Below are positions 20,778 to 31,700 of a DNA stretch of 64,000 nucleotides, one piece after another. The DNA is from Rhizophagus irregularis (lineage: Eukaryota > Glomeromycota > Glomeromycetes > Glomerales > Glomeraceae): assembly GCF_026210795.1 (NCBI RefSeq), contig NC_089454.1, forward strand, positions 2,914,001 to 2,978,000, given 5' to 3'. Position 1 is the stretch's first letter. Each line of letters starts with the position of its first letter. The position numbers and the translations under genes were made by a program. The notes beneath the pieces were generated by a model. That model was given only the letters and a program-made list of their open reading frames with translations. It did no database searches and had not been told where the DNA came from.

Positions 20778-20788
20778 ATCTTCAATTG
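20778..20788 (-). promoter_or_regulatory. Shared TTGAAGA-type motif before the helicase
   Basis: CAATTGAAGAT on the minus strand, 42 bp before the ATG, followed by GGTAACTATAAA. Confidence 0.5.
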
Positions 20789-20880
20789 CCGAATGTATTT
20801 TTTTTCCAAAGATCTGCGCTCCTATCCGGTTACCCTCCTGTGGTTCTATAGTCCTTCTAGGGGTTATTAACCTATCTGTT

Positions 20881-21024
20881 TACTCGGTTTGCTATCTTAC
20901 TGCCTCCAATAAGAAAACGAACGGAATCCTGAATCTGTTTCAGATGTTTCAGAAGTTTTGGATCTGGGGGGGTAAAATCAAAACTTTTTCTGGGAGGGTT
21001 GTCCTCACCTGACTTTTACCAAAA
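20881..21024. repeat. Inverted TGTTTCAGAT motifs between replicon and MULE
   Basis: TTTCAGATGTTTCAG at about 20,939-20,953 faces its reverse complement CTGAAACATCTGAAA at about 21,029-21,043; GGTAAAA and TTTTACC also pair inside. Two further TTTCAGAT copies follow at about 21,120-21,150. This could be the end of an element or a cluster of protein-binding sites. Confidence 0.5.
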
Positions 21025-22828
21025 TTGCTGAAACATCTGAAACATCGAAACACCCTCTCTGATTCTCTCTTATTTTCCTCTCTTTTCCCTTATTTTATCC
21101 TTTTTTGCTTATATTGTTATGTTTCAGATCTTGTTTCATATTGTTTCAGATATATAGGGATTCCCCGCCTCACGGAGGAGGGATGTAAGTACTGCGAGGC
21201 CGTGAGGCCGAGGTGGAGGAACGTAGTGACTACACTACCAGCCCGACGACAGCGTCACCTTTTTGAGGTGTACTCCTCAGCAGATGAAGAGATAGATGAC
21301 GTTAACGAGCTACAAGATGAATATGAAAGTGTGTCTAGTGAAGAAGATTGTGTGTTATTTGGCCTTGAGGTTGGAGATGTGTTTGAAAGCTGGGACTCTG
21401 CCGAAAAACAAGTTGTATACTGTGCAAAAAATAATGGCTTTGAAGTAAAGAAGTTTTGGCTTGAGAAAAACAAAGGAGAGATTGTACGTTGAACCTTTAA
21501 GTGCAAGTTTTCAGGAGTATATCGTGCACAAAAGAAAGCTGACATAGAAGACACCTGTGAACATGAAAGTGTAAGAATGAATTGTCCCTGGAATATTAAT
21601 CTTCAGCTTACTAGTGACCTCGTATATGTTACCTCACTATGCAACGAACATAACCACTCTCTTGAAAAGGAAAATTTTGTATCAAATCATCAACTCAGTC
21701 CAGAAATTCTTGAGGAGATCAAATTTCTCGTAAATATTGGTTGTGGAGCAGGTCCAATTATCCGCGCACTTCAAAAACGTTTCCCTGAAACAGTAATACA
21801 TCTATAATGCGATTTGTCGCTTTCGGAACATTCAGAATAAATCAAAATCAGATGCTGCCAAAACGTTTGAAAAATTAATGAAATTACAGCGTGAAGAACA
21901 CGGGTGGTTTGTCAAAGCGAGGCTGGAAGGCGAAGACAACCACCTTACAGGTCTTTTCTGGATGAGACCATCGCAGATAGAACTGTGGCGTAGATTTCAC
22001 GATGTTGCGATTAATGATAATACATCACAAACAAATAAATATCGAATGTATCTATCCCTTACTATAGTTGTAGATAATCATGCATGCTCGCGTATGGTCG
22101 CAACTGCCGTTGTTTCAGACGAAACTAAAGAGACCTATCAATGGATTCTGGAATGTTTACTGTCTGCCACAGACAATATTGCGCCAAATGTTTTATTCAC
22201 TGATGCAGACCCCGCGATGGTTTCAGCTATTCATGAAATACTGCCATCAACAAAACATAATTACTGTATCTGGCACCTGCGCAAAAACCTTGACAAAAAT
22301 TTGAGAGGTCGGCTTCGTAAAAATTACAATGAATTTGTGAAAGCATGGAATAAATGCCGGAATTCCTTCTCAGAGTATGAATTTCAAAAATGATGGCGTG
22401 AACTTCTTACTGGCTTTCCGGCAGTAAAAAAATACCTAAAGCGTGCACTTGGACAAGTTGTAACTAGCTGGGCATTATGCCATACTAGTCGATCATTCAA
22501 TGCAGGAATTCAGTCAACTCAACGCGTTGAAGGTTATAATTCGCTAATTAAACGATCGGTCAAAAGTTCAGCAACGTTGTTTGAATTGGATACACATATT
22601 CAGTCACTTCTCAACAAAGAAGAAAAATTCGAACAGCATGAACAATCAAATCAAAATCCAACAGTGGGTTTGCCGAACGTTGTCGGGAGGTACTTTAAAA
22701 GAATAGACGTCATCATCAAAAAATTTCTTACCCCTCGTGTTTTAAAGATGTAACACAATCAAATGAATGAAAGTTTACTTTATCATGCAAATAGAGTAGA
22801 GGATTGGAATGATTTGCTCAAAAATGAG

Positions 22829-22895
22829 GTATAAATCGTAAAACATTGGCATTTTCTTGCAAATCACGCAACATTTTATTCTATTTTCTACCTAG
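22829..22895 (+). other. Intron in the MULE relic
   Basis: GTATAA donor after GAG and CCTAG acceptor; removing 67 bp joins DLLKNE to the acidic exon ITIGEGQDED in frame. Confidence 0.65.
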
Positions 22896-22917
22896 ATTAC
22901 CATTGGCGAAGGACAAG

Positions 22918-23110
22918 ATGAAGACAGTGAAGATGATGAAGATTATGAAGATGGTGAAGATGGTGAAGATGGTGAAGATGGTGATTATGGTGATGATGAT
23001 GATGAACAATCTGATGATGAAGAGCAATCCGACGATGAAGAACAATCCGATGATGAAGAACAATCTGATGGCGAAGAACAATCTGATGATGAAGAGCAAG
23101 ATGATGTTGA
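22918..23110 (+). repeat. Coding acidic repeat (GAA GAT GGT; GAA GAA CAA TCT GAT GAT)
   Basis: Four EDG triplets followed by six EQSDDEE-like heptapeptides inside the MULE exon. The reading frame is preserved. Confidence 0.75.
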
Positions 23111-24153
23111 TACACGATCTGAAAAGTTGAATTTTCCTGAAGACGACTATGAATCATCAATAGTCAATCTACATGCTCTAATTACATACCTTAATCATGC
23201 TAACATTCATGAGGTTTGGCGTGTAACAACGATTGAACAAAACAAAGAGCATTTCGTGGTGATATATGATAATGCTAATCACTTGTGTACATGCATGTGG
23301 CTTGTAGCGAGAGTATTAGTTTGTCAACATTTCTTTTCAGTGATGCTCAATTCGGATAAGGCTATGTTTCATATCGGACTCATTCCAGATCGATGGTACA
23401 ATGAAAAATTTCCCGATTTTCAAGAAGAACCTGCAATCGCAATTTACAGTGAAAAGAACACTGTCAACCCCACGTATGAACATCAAATTAGGACGGATTT
23501 TAGCCTATTACATGAGATTCGCCATACACAAGCATTTTCGGAAACTGCCAAGCAAAATTTATCTCACAAAGCCAAATATAATCAAGGTTTTGGCTACGCG
23601 AAAAAAGCAATTGGACTAGCCCTTGAAATAGGCTGTGAAGACGAATTAAATGGAATGTTGCAAAGGTGGATAAGAGAGAAGGAAAATGAAACTCGTTCTA
23701 GGCAACTGGAGATCGATAAAGAAAATTTGCCAAATATTAGCAACCCTTATCAGACGCGTACAAAAGGTGCTCTAAGAAAGCGTATAAAGAATGCATTAGA
23801 AGATAATCAAAAGCAAAAGTCAAGTGGATCTGCTAGTACTCAACGATCACAGTATGTATGCAGTCACTGTAAAGGCATTGGACATAATGCGCGTAGGTGC
23901 GAACTTAAAAAGAATCTAAAGAAGCCTAAATCTAAACGACTTACAAAATGATTAGTTTAGAATTTTAGGATAGCAAATTGTTATCGTTTGTTTTAATAAA
24001 GAATTGAAAATGCATTTATGATTAAACATGTAACTTCTGATTGTAATTAAATGCGTAACAATTTATTAAATGAATGCGCGTTATTCAGAATTCAAAGTTC
24101 AAACTCAAATTCAAACAAAAGTTCGAAATGATGAAAAATTTGAAAAAATTAAA

Positions 24154-24234
24154 GGCCCAGTGCAGGAATCGAACCTGCGTTTCTAAGATAAAAAAAAAAT
24201 TTATCGAGCGTTCTAACCACTGAACTAACTGAGC
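24154..24234 (-). tRNA. tRNA-like gene with aberrant anticodon arm (Lys-UUU-like)
   Basis: On the minus strand GCTCAGT pairs with ACTGGGC as acceptor stem (one G-U). GTTC/GAAC forms the D stem, and GCAGG-TTCGATT-CCTGC is a perfect T arm. A-box (TAGTTCAGTGG) and B-box (GGTTCGATTCC) are canonical and TTTTTT follows as a Pol III stop. The anticodon region is odd: GATAAA and TTTATC enclose seven T, which would give anticodon UUU (Lys), but about four extra bases precede the stem and a long variable region follows. It is either a diverged tRNA-Lys, an intron-bearing tRNA I cannot resolve, or a tRNA pseudogene / SINE head. Confidence 0.6.
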
Positions 24235-26175
24235 AAAATAATAATTATAAATGGATAATAATTATATTTATATATTATACATCATGTGACATATTCGAAA
24301 AAAAAACCCAGGCGATAATCGCCCAGGCGACGGTTAGCAATTCCCAATTACTTTACTTGTAAAATATAAAATCGAAATGTGCTATATTAGTTAATTATAA
24401 ATAATCTAAAGTCAATTCTTTTAGCGCAATAGAATTATTAATTTACAAATTATTTATAATAAAAAAAAGAAAAAAAAATTTTTTAAAGTTAGCCGAAAAA
24501 TAGATTAACCATAATAATAATCTACAGGTCAGGAGCAGACGCAATACGTCACACTAATATAGAGGGTCGGTAGTCTAGACGACAAGACATGACATTGAAT
24601 TTTTTTTTAATTATATAGATTAATCAAAAAATAAAAAAAAATTGATATTTTTTTTTTTTGATCAAAATACATTTTTAATCAAAAATAAAAAAAGAAAAGA
24701 CATTTTTTTTATTGAAATTATCAAACTTGATGTTTTTTAATGTCTTATTTATTTAGAATAATAAAATAATAAATTTTATAATTAAATAGCTAAAAACATT
24801 TTGGAATAATAAATGTTCACAATATAAAATTGTTTATAATTATAAAACTCACATTGTCTTAAAAAACCCTAGTTTATAACAATAAAGTACATGAGTTTAC
24901 CAGATGGCAAAATTTTAAAATTTTTTAGTTTATTTAATTTTATATCTAATATAAATCAGAAACATAAGAAACATAACAGAGTTTCAATCATATTATCATT
25001 TATATAATTTTAAATGAAAAAAAAAAAAAAAATGCATAAAATGAAATTTACATGAGAGAAATTTTATACAAACGTCACATTTCATATTGATTAACCAGTA
25101 ATTTCAATTAAATCCTAAGTATTGATTCTCCATACATTTTTTATTTATTGATATTTCTTGTTCTTCTATTTCATAAATGAATACAGATGATTTTGTAATA
25201 TTTTTGAAAAATTCTCAATATACTTTTTAAGAAATTAATATTTAGTAACATAATAATGGAACACGAGGAGAAGTTGGGCAAGATGATATGTTATATTATA
25301 TAAAAGAATATATTATAAAAAAGAAAAGAGTTAAATACTCATTTTAATTAAGTATTTCATTTGTCTTCTCATTAATTCTATTGTTACTCTATTATATCCG
25401 TATATCGGTTCTAAAGCATCTGAATATTATAGTAATCTTTGATACATTTCGTCATTTTGGCGGATCTTTTAACAAATCCAATATTACATGATATTCGTTC
25501 ATTTCCTTTTTCGAAATAATATTTTTTACAAAATTGATGTCACTTCTTTCAAATTTTTTTTGCTGTGTATTTATTCCTGTGTAGACTTATCCATCCGCTT
25601 TTATTTTTTTGAGTTTATTTGATTGAATTACGCAAATCTTCTATTATTGAGTAATTTTAAAAATATTTAATATTCTATTATGTTAAAATTTTCTTTGTAA
25701 TTCTCGTAAATTCTATATTTTTTATGGCTGAGATTTTTATATTTATGATATAAAATTTCAAATATTATAATTATTTTCGTTTTTCTGATGGAATATAATA
25801 ATAATAATTCAATTATATTAAGTGAAAAATTTTCTTATATATGAGCTCCATTTTCTTTATTAATTTTATTAGTATAAACGAAATCTGATAATTAATAGTT
25901 AAATAAATTAACCCAACATATTGCGGCATCCACGCTAAATAAATTCCTAAAGAGAGCGTGACTGCCAATCTGCTATATGATATCATTATTAGCGCAGCAA
26001 GAAATTTGATCAACCTATTACTGTATTACTGTGATACGAAATTTAGATTCTAATTTGGATTTTCCTTTTTTATCCCCATTGAAAATATAATACATAGTAA
26101 CGCAAATAGCGCCAATAACGCCAACAATTTATTTCTACTCTGAAATTTCTACTTTGAAATATAGTAGCATAAAAG
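24235..26175. other. Intergenic DNA with a GC hairpin near 24,305-24,335
   Basis: Mostly AT-rich with poly-A/T runs. GGCGATAATCGCC (24,311-24,323) is a perfect palindrome inside CCCAGGCGAT...CGCCCAGGCG; on the minus strand it is followed at once by eight or more T, as in a Pol III transcript end. A second GC-richer patch at 24,530-24,600 (GGGTCGGTAGTCTAGACGAC) also ends in a T run. No known RNA family is recognised. Confidence 0.4.
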
Positions 26176-27722
26176 ATGAATAAAGGAAACGAAGCCCAAA
26201 TTTCAATAGAATCTGAATTCAATAATTTAAACATCCTTGACAAAGATTCTAATTCAATGAATATTGGTCATAAAAATTGTTCTTATTGTAATAAATCACT
26301 TACCGAAGAATTATGGTGTAAAGAATGCGATCCATTTATGATTATTGAAGGATGGTCTAGTGGAAATAATGAAATTGATAAACTTATCAAAGACACAATT
26401 TATGATGCGAGATATAAGAATCGTAAATTTCTTGAATGGGTACCATTTGATAAATTTAAAAATATAAACCAAATTGGTGAAGGTGGATTTTCCAAAGTAT
26501 ATTCTGCAACGTGGATTGATGGTCCAAAAATAATATATAAACATTTTAATAAAAGATGGGAAAAACGTAAATCTGAACCTATCAAAGTTGCATTGAAAAG
26601 GTTAAATGGATCAGAGAATATGTCAGCTGAATATTTAAATGAGGTAAGTTTTGTATTAATTTTACATATTTTAATTAACCTCTTTAATAATAATTGAAAA
26701 ATTTTTTCATTAATTTAAATACAAATAATAGATTAAAATACTTTGGGATTTATGTCAAATAGTCGATGCAGGTCTAAGTTTTTATGGAATGACCAAAGAT
26801 CCAGAAACTGAAGAACTTATAATAATTTCAGAATATGCAGATAAAGGAAATTTGAGAAGCGTTCTTTTACACAATTTCAATAATACTTTGTGGGAAGATA
26901 AATTACTTTATTTACATTGGATAACACATGGTCTTAAAAGTTTACATGAATTAGGATATTTTCATAAAGATTTTCACAGTGGAAATATATTACAAACTAC
27001 TAATCCTAGTGATAGTAATAGTAATGCTTCTTATATTTCAGATTTTGGATTATCTGGATCATCAAATAAACAAAAATCGGATGATAAAATATGTGGAGTA
27101 TTACCATATATTGCCCCAGAAGTTTTGAATGGAGAACCATATTCATTATCTTCTGATATTTATAGTTTTGGTATAATTATGGCAGAATTATCATCTGGAA
27201 AACCACCATTTCATAAAAGAAAACATGATACTACCTTAGCATTAGAGATATGTAATGGACTCAGACCAGAATTTGGAAAAGGAACTCCTGAAATTTATAA
27301 AAAATTAGCTTATAAATGTATGAATGCTAATTCAAATCAAAGACCAACAGCCAGTGAATTGCATGATAATATAAATTTTTGGAACTTTTCTTCTCATGAT
27401 AATGAAGAAGAAAAATATGGATATAAACGTAAAGAAGTTAATGCTGTATTTAAAGAAGCTAATAAAGAAATACCGAATATTTCAACTTCATACGAGAAAG
27501 ATCCTGATGCTATATATAGTAGCAGATTATTTACATTTAGTAATTTAACAAAACCTGTTAATTCTTCTATTATTACTGGTTATCTTAATGATGAAGAAAA
27601 CAATAAAGGTATAAATTTTTTTTAATCAAATATTTAATTACATAATTGCTAATTATATTTCTTTTATAGATTGTCAAGATTCTCAATTATTTGACTTGGA
27701 GGTTCTAGCTCATTACAATTAA
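26176..27722 (+). CDS. Protein kinase, TKL-like, three exons
   Basis: Exons 26176-26643, 26732-27608 and 27670-27722, with GTAAGT/ATAG and GTATAA/ATAG introns of 88 and 61 bp. The protein is about 465 residues. N-terminal CSYCNKSLTEELWCKEC is a C-x2-C...C-x2-C zinc site common in kinases of these fungi. The kinase domain has IGEGGFSKVYSA (glycine loop), VALKRL (ATP-binding Lys), a long acidic-helix region, FHKDFHSGNIL (catalytic loop with HKD instead of HRD, catalytic Asp present), ISDFGLSG (DFG), LPYIAPEVL (APE) and SSDIYSFGIIMAEL. All catalytic residues are present, so it should be active on Ser/Thr or Tyr. The short third exon (DCQDSQLFDLEV) ends the protein soon after the domain. Such kinases form very large families in Rhizophagus-type genomes. 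Confidence 0.9.
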
Positions 27723-28432
27723 AAGGTAAGTAATGTGATGATGATATAATTTTCTGTACAATACACCATATAATCTATTAATTTTAGATGATATTAATAA
27801 TAAAGAAGGTTGATTATTAAGTGATCATATATATATTTTGTGGTAAACTTTTGTTTTTATTTATTTTTAAAATTGTTTATTTAGTTAATTCGGATTTTAA
27901 CATCAAATATTTAATAAACCATATATAGTTACATGACGCAACTTGGGCCAACATTATACGTATTTTCGAGAAAAATATTTTCCTGGAGGACTGGCAATAA
28001 ATTGTTGTACATCGTTAAGTATTTTTCGAGTTGACAGCCATAATTTTCTTGTAACAAAAATATCTATGCGAATTTATACTCTAGTTTAATACGTCAATTA
28101 AAAACTCTAGAAATCATTTTTCTATTTATTAGATTTTTCATTTATTTTATTCAACGTGTAAGTTTGACATTATTATTTATTTGGTTAGATTAAATTTTAA
28201 ATAAATAAATTGTTTTTTTATTGTTAAAATGATCACAGTTGATAAATTAGATACTATTTAACATAATAAATAAATCAATAATAATTTTACTGTAATCAAA
28301 TAAACTGTCTAGGAAATTTTCTCAGAAATTCATAAATTTGGGAAAAATTTTTACATTGAGGACTAAAAAAAATTAGACCTTACTATTTATTTAAAAATGA
28401 TAATTAAAAATTTATTTATGGGGAAATATTAA
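27723..28432. other. AT-rich intergenic DNA, no gene seen
   Basis: Downstream flank of the kinase gene; A/T-rich, no open frame or element recognised. Confidence 0.6.
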
Positions 28433-28747
28433 AATGGAAGATATTTTCTTCAACAAAAGAGTATAAAAAATGGTCTAGACTCTTTAAGAAAAAGGAATTC
28501 TATACTTAGAACAATGTCTAGATGCGTCACAAACAAAATTAATGAAATGGAACATATATGTAAAGAACTAAATGTAAATATTACAGGGAAAAAACCGAAG
28601 TGATATAATAGATTTGTTGAAATAGTTACAATTAACGATGATTCTAATTTTTTAAAACAGCAATACATTAATATTAATAAAAATTGGAATAGTAATAGAT
28701 GTAATTTTAATATTTATGAAGAAGAGAAGATCGGTAAAACTTTCTGA
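28433..28747 (+). pseudogene. Possible decayed coding stretch, unknown protein
   Basis: One frame reads about 104 codons with one internal TGA at 28,601 (KPK-stop-YNRFVEIV, CGA-to-TGA possible). The text is protein-like (LRTMSRCVTNKINEMEHICKE before the stop, FLKQQYININKNW after), with mixed residues unlike random AT-rich translation. The family is not recognised. Confidence 0.35.
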
Positions 28748-31700
28748 TTACATGGAAAGTCAGCCTATGTATACAAAATTTAAAAAGAAATATAAAAGTG
28801 TTAGATTTAAAAAATATTGGTACATTTAATTCCTCTAAAATAATGATTTTCCAAATTCAGTCTTATGCAAAGGTTGTGATAAAAATATAAAATTTAAAGA
28901 AGGGTAAGAATGAATGTCGGATATATATACAGATTGAAAAAAATAGTAGGAAAGTAGGGTACAGAAAAGAAATTTTTAATGAAGCCAAATACATAAGACC
29001 ATACGAAACTTTAAACTTTAGAAAACACGTTCTTGAAAAATGATTTAATTAAAAACAACGTATTATAATCATAAAATTTGACGTAATAGCGTAATAGAAA
29101 AATATGTTACAGGAAAAACTAGAGACGTAAATGAAATAATACCTACTATACATAGTAATATACTATAAATAATTTACTAAAGAAATTGTTTTATTGTAAA
29201 TATTTATTACATCAAAGAAATTTAAACCATTTTTTTCTTTTTTAATTTCAACCAAATTGGTTTTACCGATTTCATTTTCAAAACTTTGAAAATGTCGCAT
29301 TTGAGATGATTTAATTAAATATTGATATCATATAATTAAAAGTATACAAGGGAATTTTTGATAATTTCTGGTGGATTACATAAAAAAAAATTTGAAATAT
29401 GGTTGTATGATCTTGACCAAACATCAACTGAAACATTTCCTTTCTTGCCTTTTAACAGTCAATGGAAAAGAGATTCCATATGTTCCCTATAGGCGCCTGA
29501 AAGAATTACGTAAAATACAGTATACTGTAATAATGTGATCATCGAAGGCGTATTTTATGAGACTTTTTCCAGAAAATGAATTAATTCTTTTTTTGAATTT
29601 ATGATAATAAGTCAGTGAACGTGCTACAAAGTTAAATACAGTTTAAAATAACTTTATTTCGTTTTATTAGAGTCCTCACTAATAGTTATATTATTTACTG
29701 TAAAATTTGCATTAATTATGTAAACTTTCTTAATATGCAAAAGTATTATTAAATTAATCTTTTTACGGTAAACTTAATTATTACTTAATGACCTGGACCG
29801 TATAAGAATTCAAAATTGATCATATAATAAATAAAATACTTGTATCATATTTATATCCCAAATATTTTCTTTATTAAAAATGTCTTAACTTAATGTTGAT
29901 TGCCTTAACGAAATTTTTGAATAAATAGAACACGATAAAGTCAATCACCTTTGGTATGATGCTTAAATTCTATATACTTCATCCTCAGCTTCAAAACTTC
30001 CAATGTTTAACTATGCATCATTTTGTAAAATTCTATCAATCTTTTTCGTCATTACAAAAATATTTTGTTCATTTTAAATTTTTTAAATCAAATTAATTAA
30101 TAATTAATTTTGAAGGCGTAAGCAACACGTCATCTTTATTTTATTTTGAACAATTTATATAATCTATACGAATAAACGAAGCATCTCTTCGAAGAAAAAT
30201 GTTTGACACAAACATATTTGGTAAACTTTTATTTTTTAAAATAAAATAGCTTTGTTATATCTTTCTTTTTTCTTTAAAAAAAGGAAAAATAAATTTGAGA
30301 TTATAAGAATTTCTTTTACTTTTCGTAAAGCTTTACGTTACTTATTATATTTTTACTGCAGCAAGTTTTTTTTATTTTCACAAGGTTTTGACCAATAAAC
30401 ATGTACCGTATGAGTTAAGCGTTCATTGTTGTATTTTTCCTGTTATTGCGAAATTAAGTATCCCTGGCTTACATTATGCATTTTGGCCAGCACTGTTGCC
30501 TTTGGCCGGCGTTATGATATAAAAAAAATGTGCTATACAGCGTCAAATTGAGCAACTAAATTATTCGGTAAAAGATCTGTATACCGGTTAAGGTTTCTTG
30601 GCCGATTCCAGAGAAATAGGCTTACTTTATCTCCAACTTAGAGATGATTATTACATTTCATTTAATTCTTTTAAGATCATTTTTATCCGGATTTCTATTA
30701 GGTTTAGGATTATAATGAATTACCAAATTAATCACAGTGTAATAAGACGCTGCTGGTATTTTAAACGATGGTCAACTCAATCTTAAGTTAATTCTTTCAT
30801 AAGATTTCTTGAAACCAAAAGTTTGCAATTTTTGCTAAAGAATTATGAATTTTATCTCATGGTACTGTACTGTATAATACAATTTTAATAAAAATATAGG
30901 TATATATATATACGTACGTATTGATAAACGAATATATAATTCTTTAAGCTCAAATAATATTAACATCACTTCGTTAAGATAAATCAGCTCCATGTGATCG
31001 TATGTTTTATCACGAAACAATTATTTCCAAGGAATAATACGATACAATATTTTGATAAGAGTATATACTGATACTAATTTTTACTAATTGGTTGATTAAA
31101 AAAAATTAAATCCATTATTTTTCTAAATCAACTTGGAAAAATTGATAGGTTTATTGGATTACAACACCTATAAGGGTATAACCATGGATTATTGGATTTT
31201 AAAATCACATTTGTATATTAAAAAGAAAATCACATGACTTATCATAAAGTACATTTACAATAAAGTGGAATAAATATTAATAAATAAAATTATGTATAGG
31301 TAAACTTTCTGTGGTATAGAAATCGATAGAATTTTTTTCTTAATGATCTCTTACTGATTATTCGAAAATTTGTATATACCGTAAGTCCGTAATTCATGCA
31401 AAATGTAAACTTCATGCAAGTTAGAACGAACAGTTAACCTAGAAGTTTTTTTTTTACTTACTGGTTATAAATCGAATGTCAAATAAGAATATAAAATCAA
31501 AATAGTTTATATATAAATATTGATCAAATTGATTAAATTAAAATATGAAACAAGTTAGAAAAGGCAACTACTGCACGTCTTTTTTTTATTATTTCTTTAT
31601 AAACTTTTTTTTCAATTTATAAATATTCTATGAAATAAAAAAAAAATTACTTTCAAAAATAATGTTCTAAATATAAAGAAAAATTTTTTAAAATATTTAT

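Larger units (their letters stand above)
14576..20880 (-). mobile_element. Virus/plasmid/Polinton-like replication block
   Basis: Five intronless genes on one strand with gaps of roughly 60-110 bp (about 85 bp between the extended helicase and the polymerase), visibly richer in G and C than the surrounding DNA. A family B DNA polymerase plus SF3 helicase is the replication pair of several small eukaryotic dsDNA viruses and Polinton-like elements. Linear fungal plasmids carry a related polymerase but usually no SF3 helicase. No capsid, packaging ATPase, protease of adenain type or integrase is visible, and I find no terminal repeats, so this may be a fragment. Its left edge is cut by the DNA transposon. 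Confidence 0.75.
21025..23951 (+). pseudogene. Decayed MULE-type transposase (SWIM and CCHC zinc fingers)
   Basis: Mutator-like transposase relic. From the N-terminus: a FAR1/WRKY-like zinc region (EVKKFWLEK, FKCKFSG, CNEHNHSL), the MULE DDE core (VLFTDADPAMVSAIHE, NYCIWHLRKNL), an intron at 22,829-22,895, an acidic stretch with EQSDDEE repeats, a SWIM finger (HLCTCMWLVARVLVCQHF) and a C-terminal knuckle CSHCKGIGHNARRC. The frame is broken by TGA at 21,490, a one-base shift near 21,800, TGA at 22,391 and TAA at 22,749. Both TGA codons fit CGA and the TAA fits CAA, so all three stops are C-to-T changes. No start ATG is visible in frame; a GC-rich stretch at 21,165-21,240 precedes the recognisable part. 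I find no terminal repeats or 9-bp duplication. Confidence 0.85.

Noticed and set aside
14576-20880. Calling the block a complete Polinton/Maverick
   Set aside because: No integrase, capsid, ATPase or terminal repeats could be found.
22846-23130. Met/Lys- and His-rich frames over the acidic repeat
   Set aside because: Shadows of the EQSDDEE coding repeat of the MULE.
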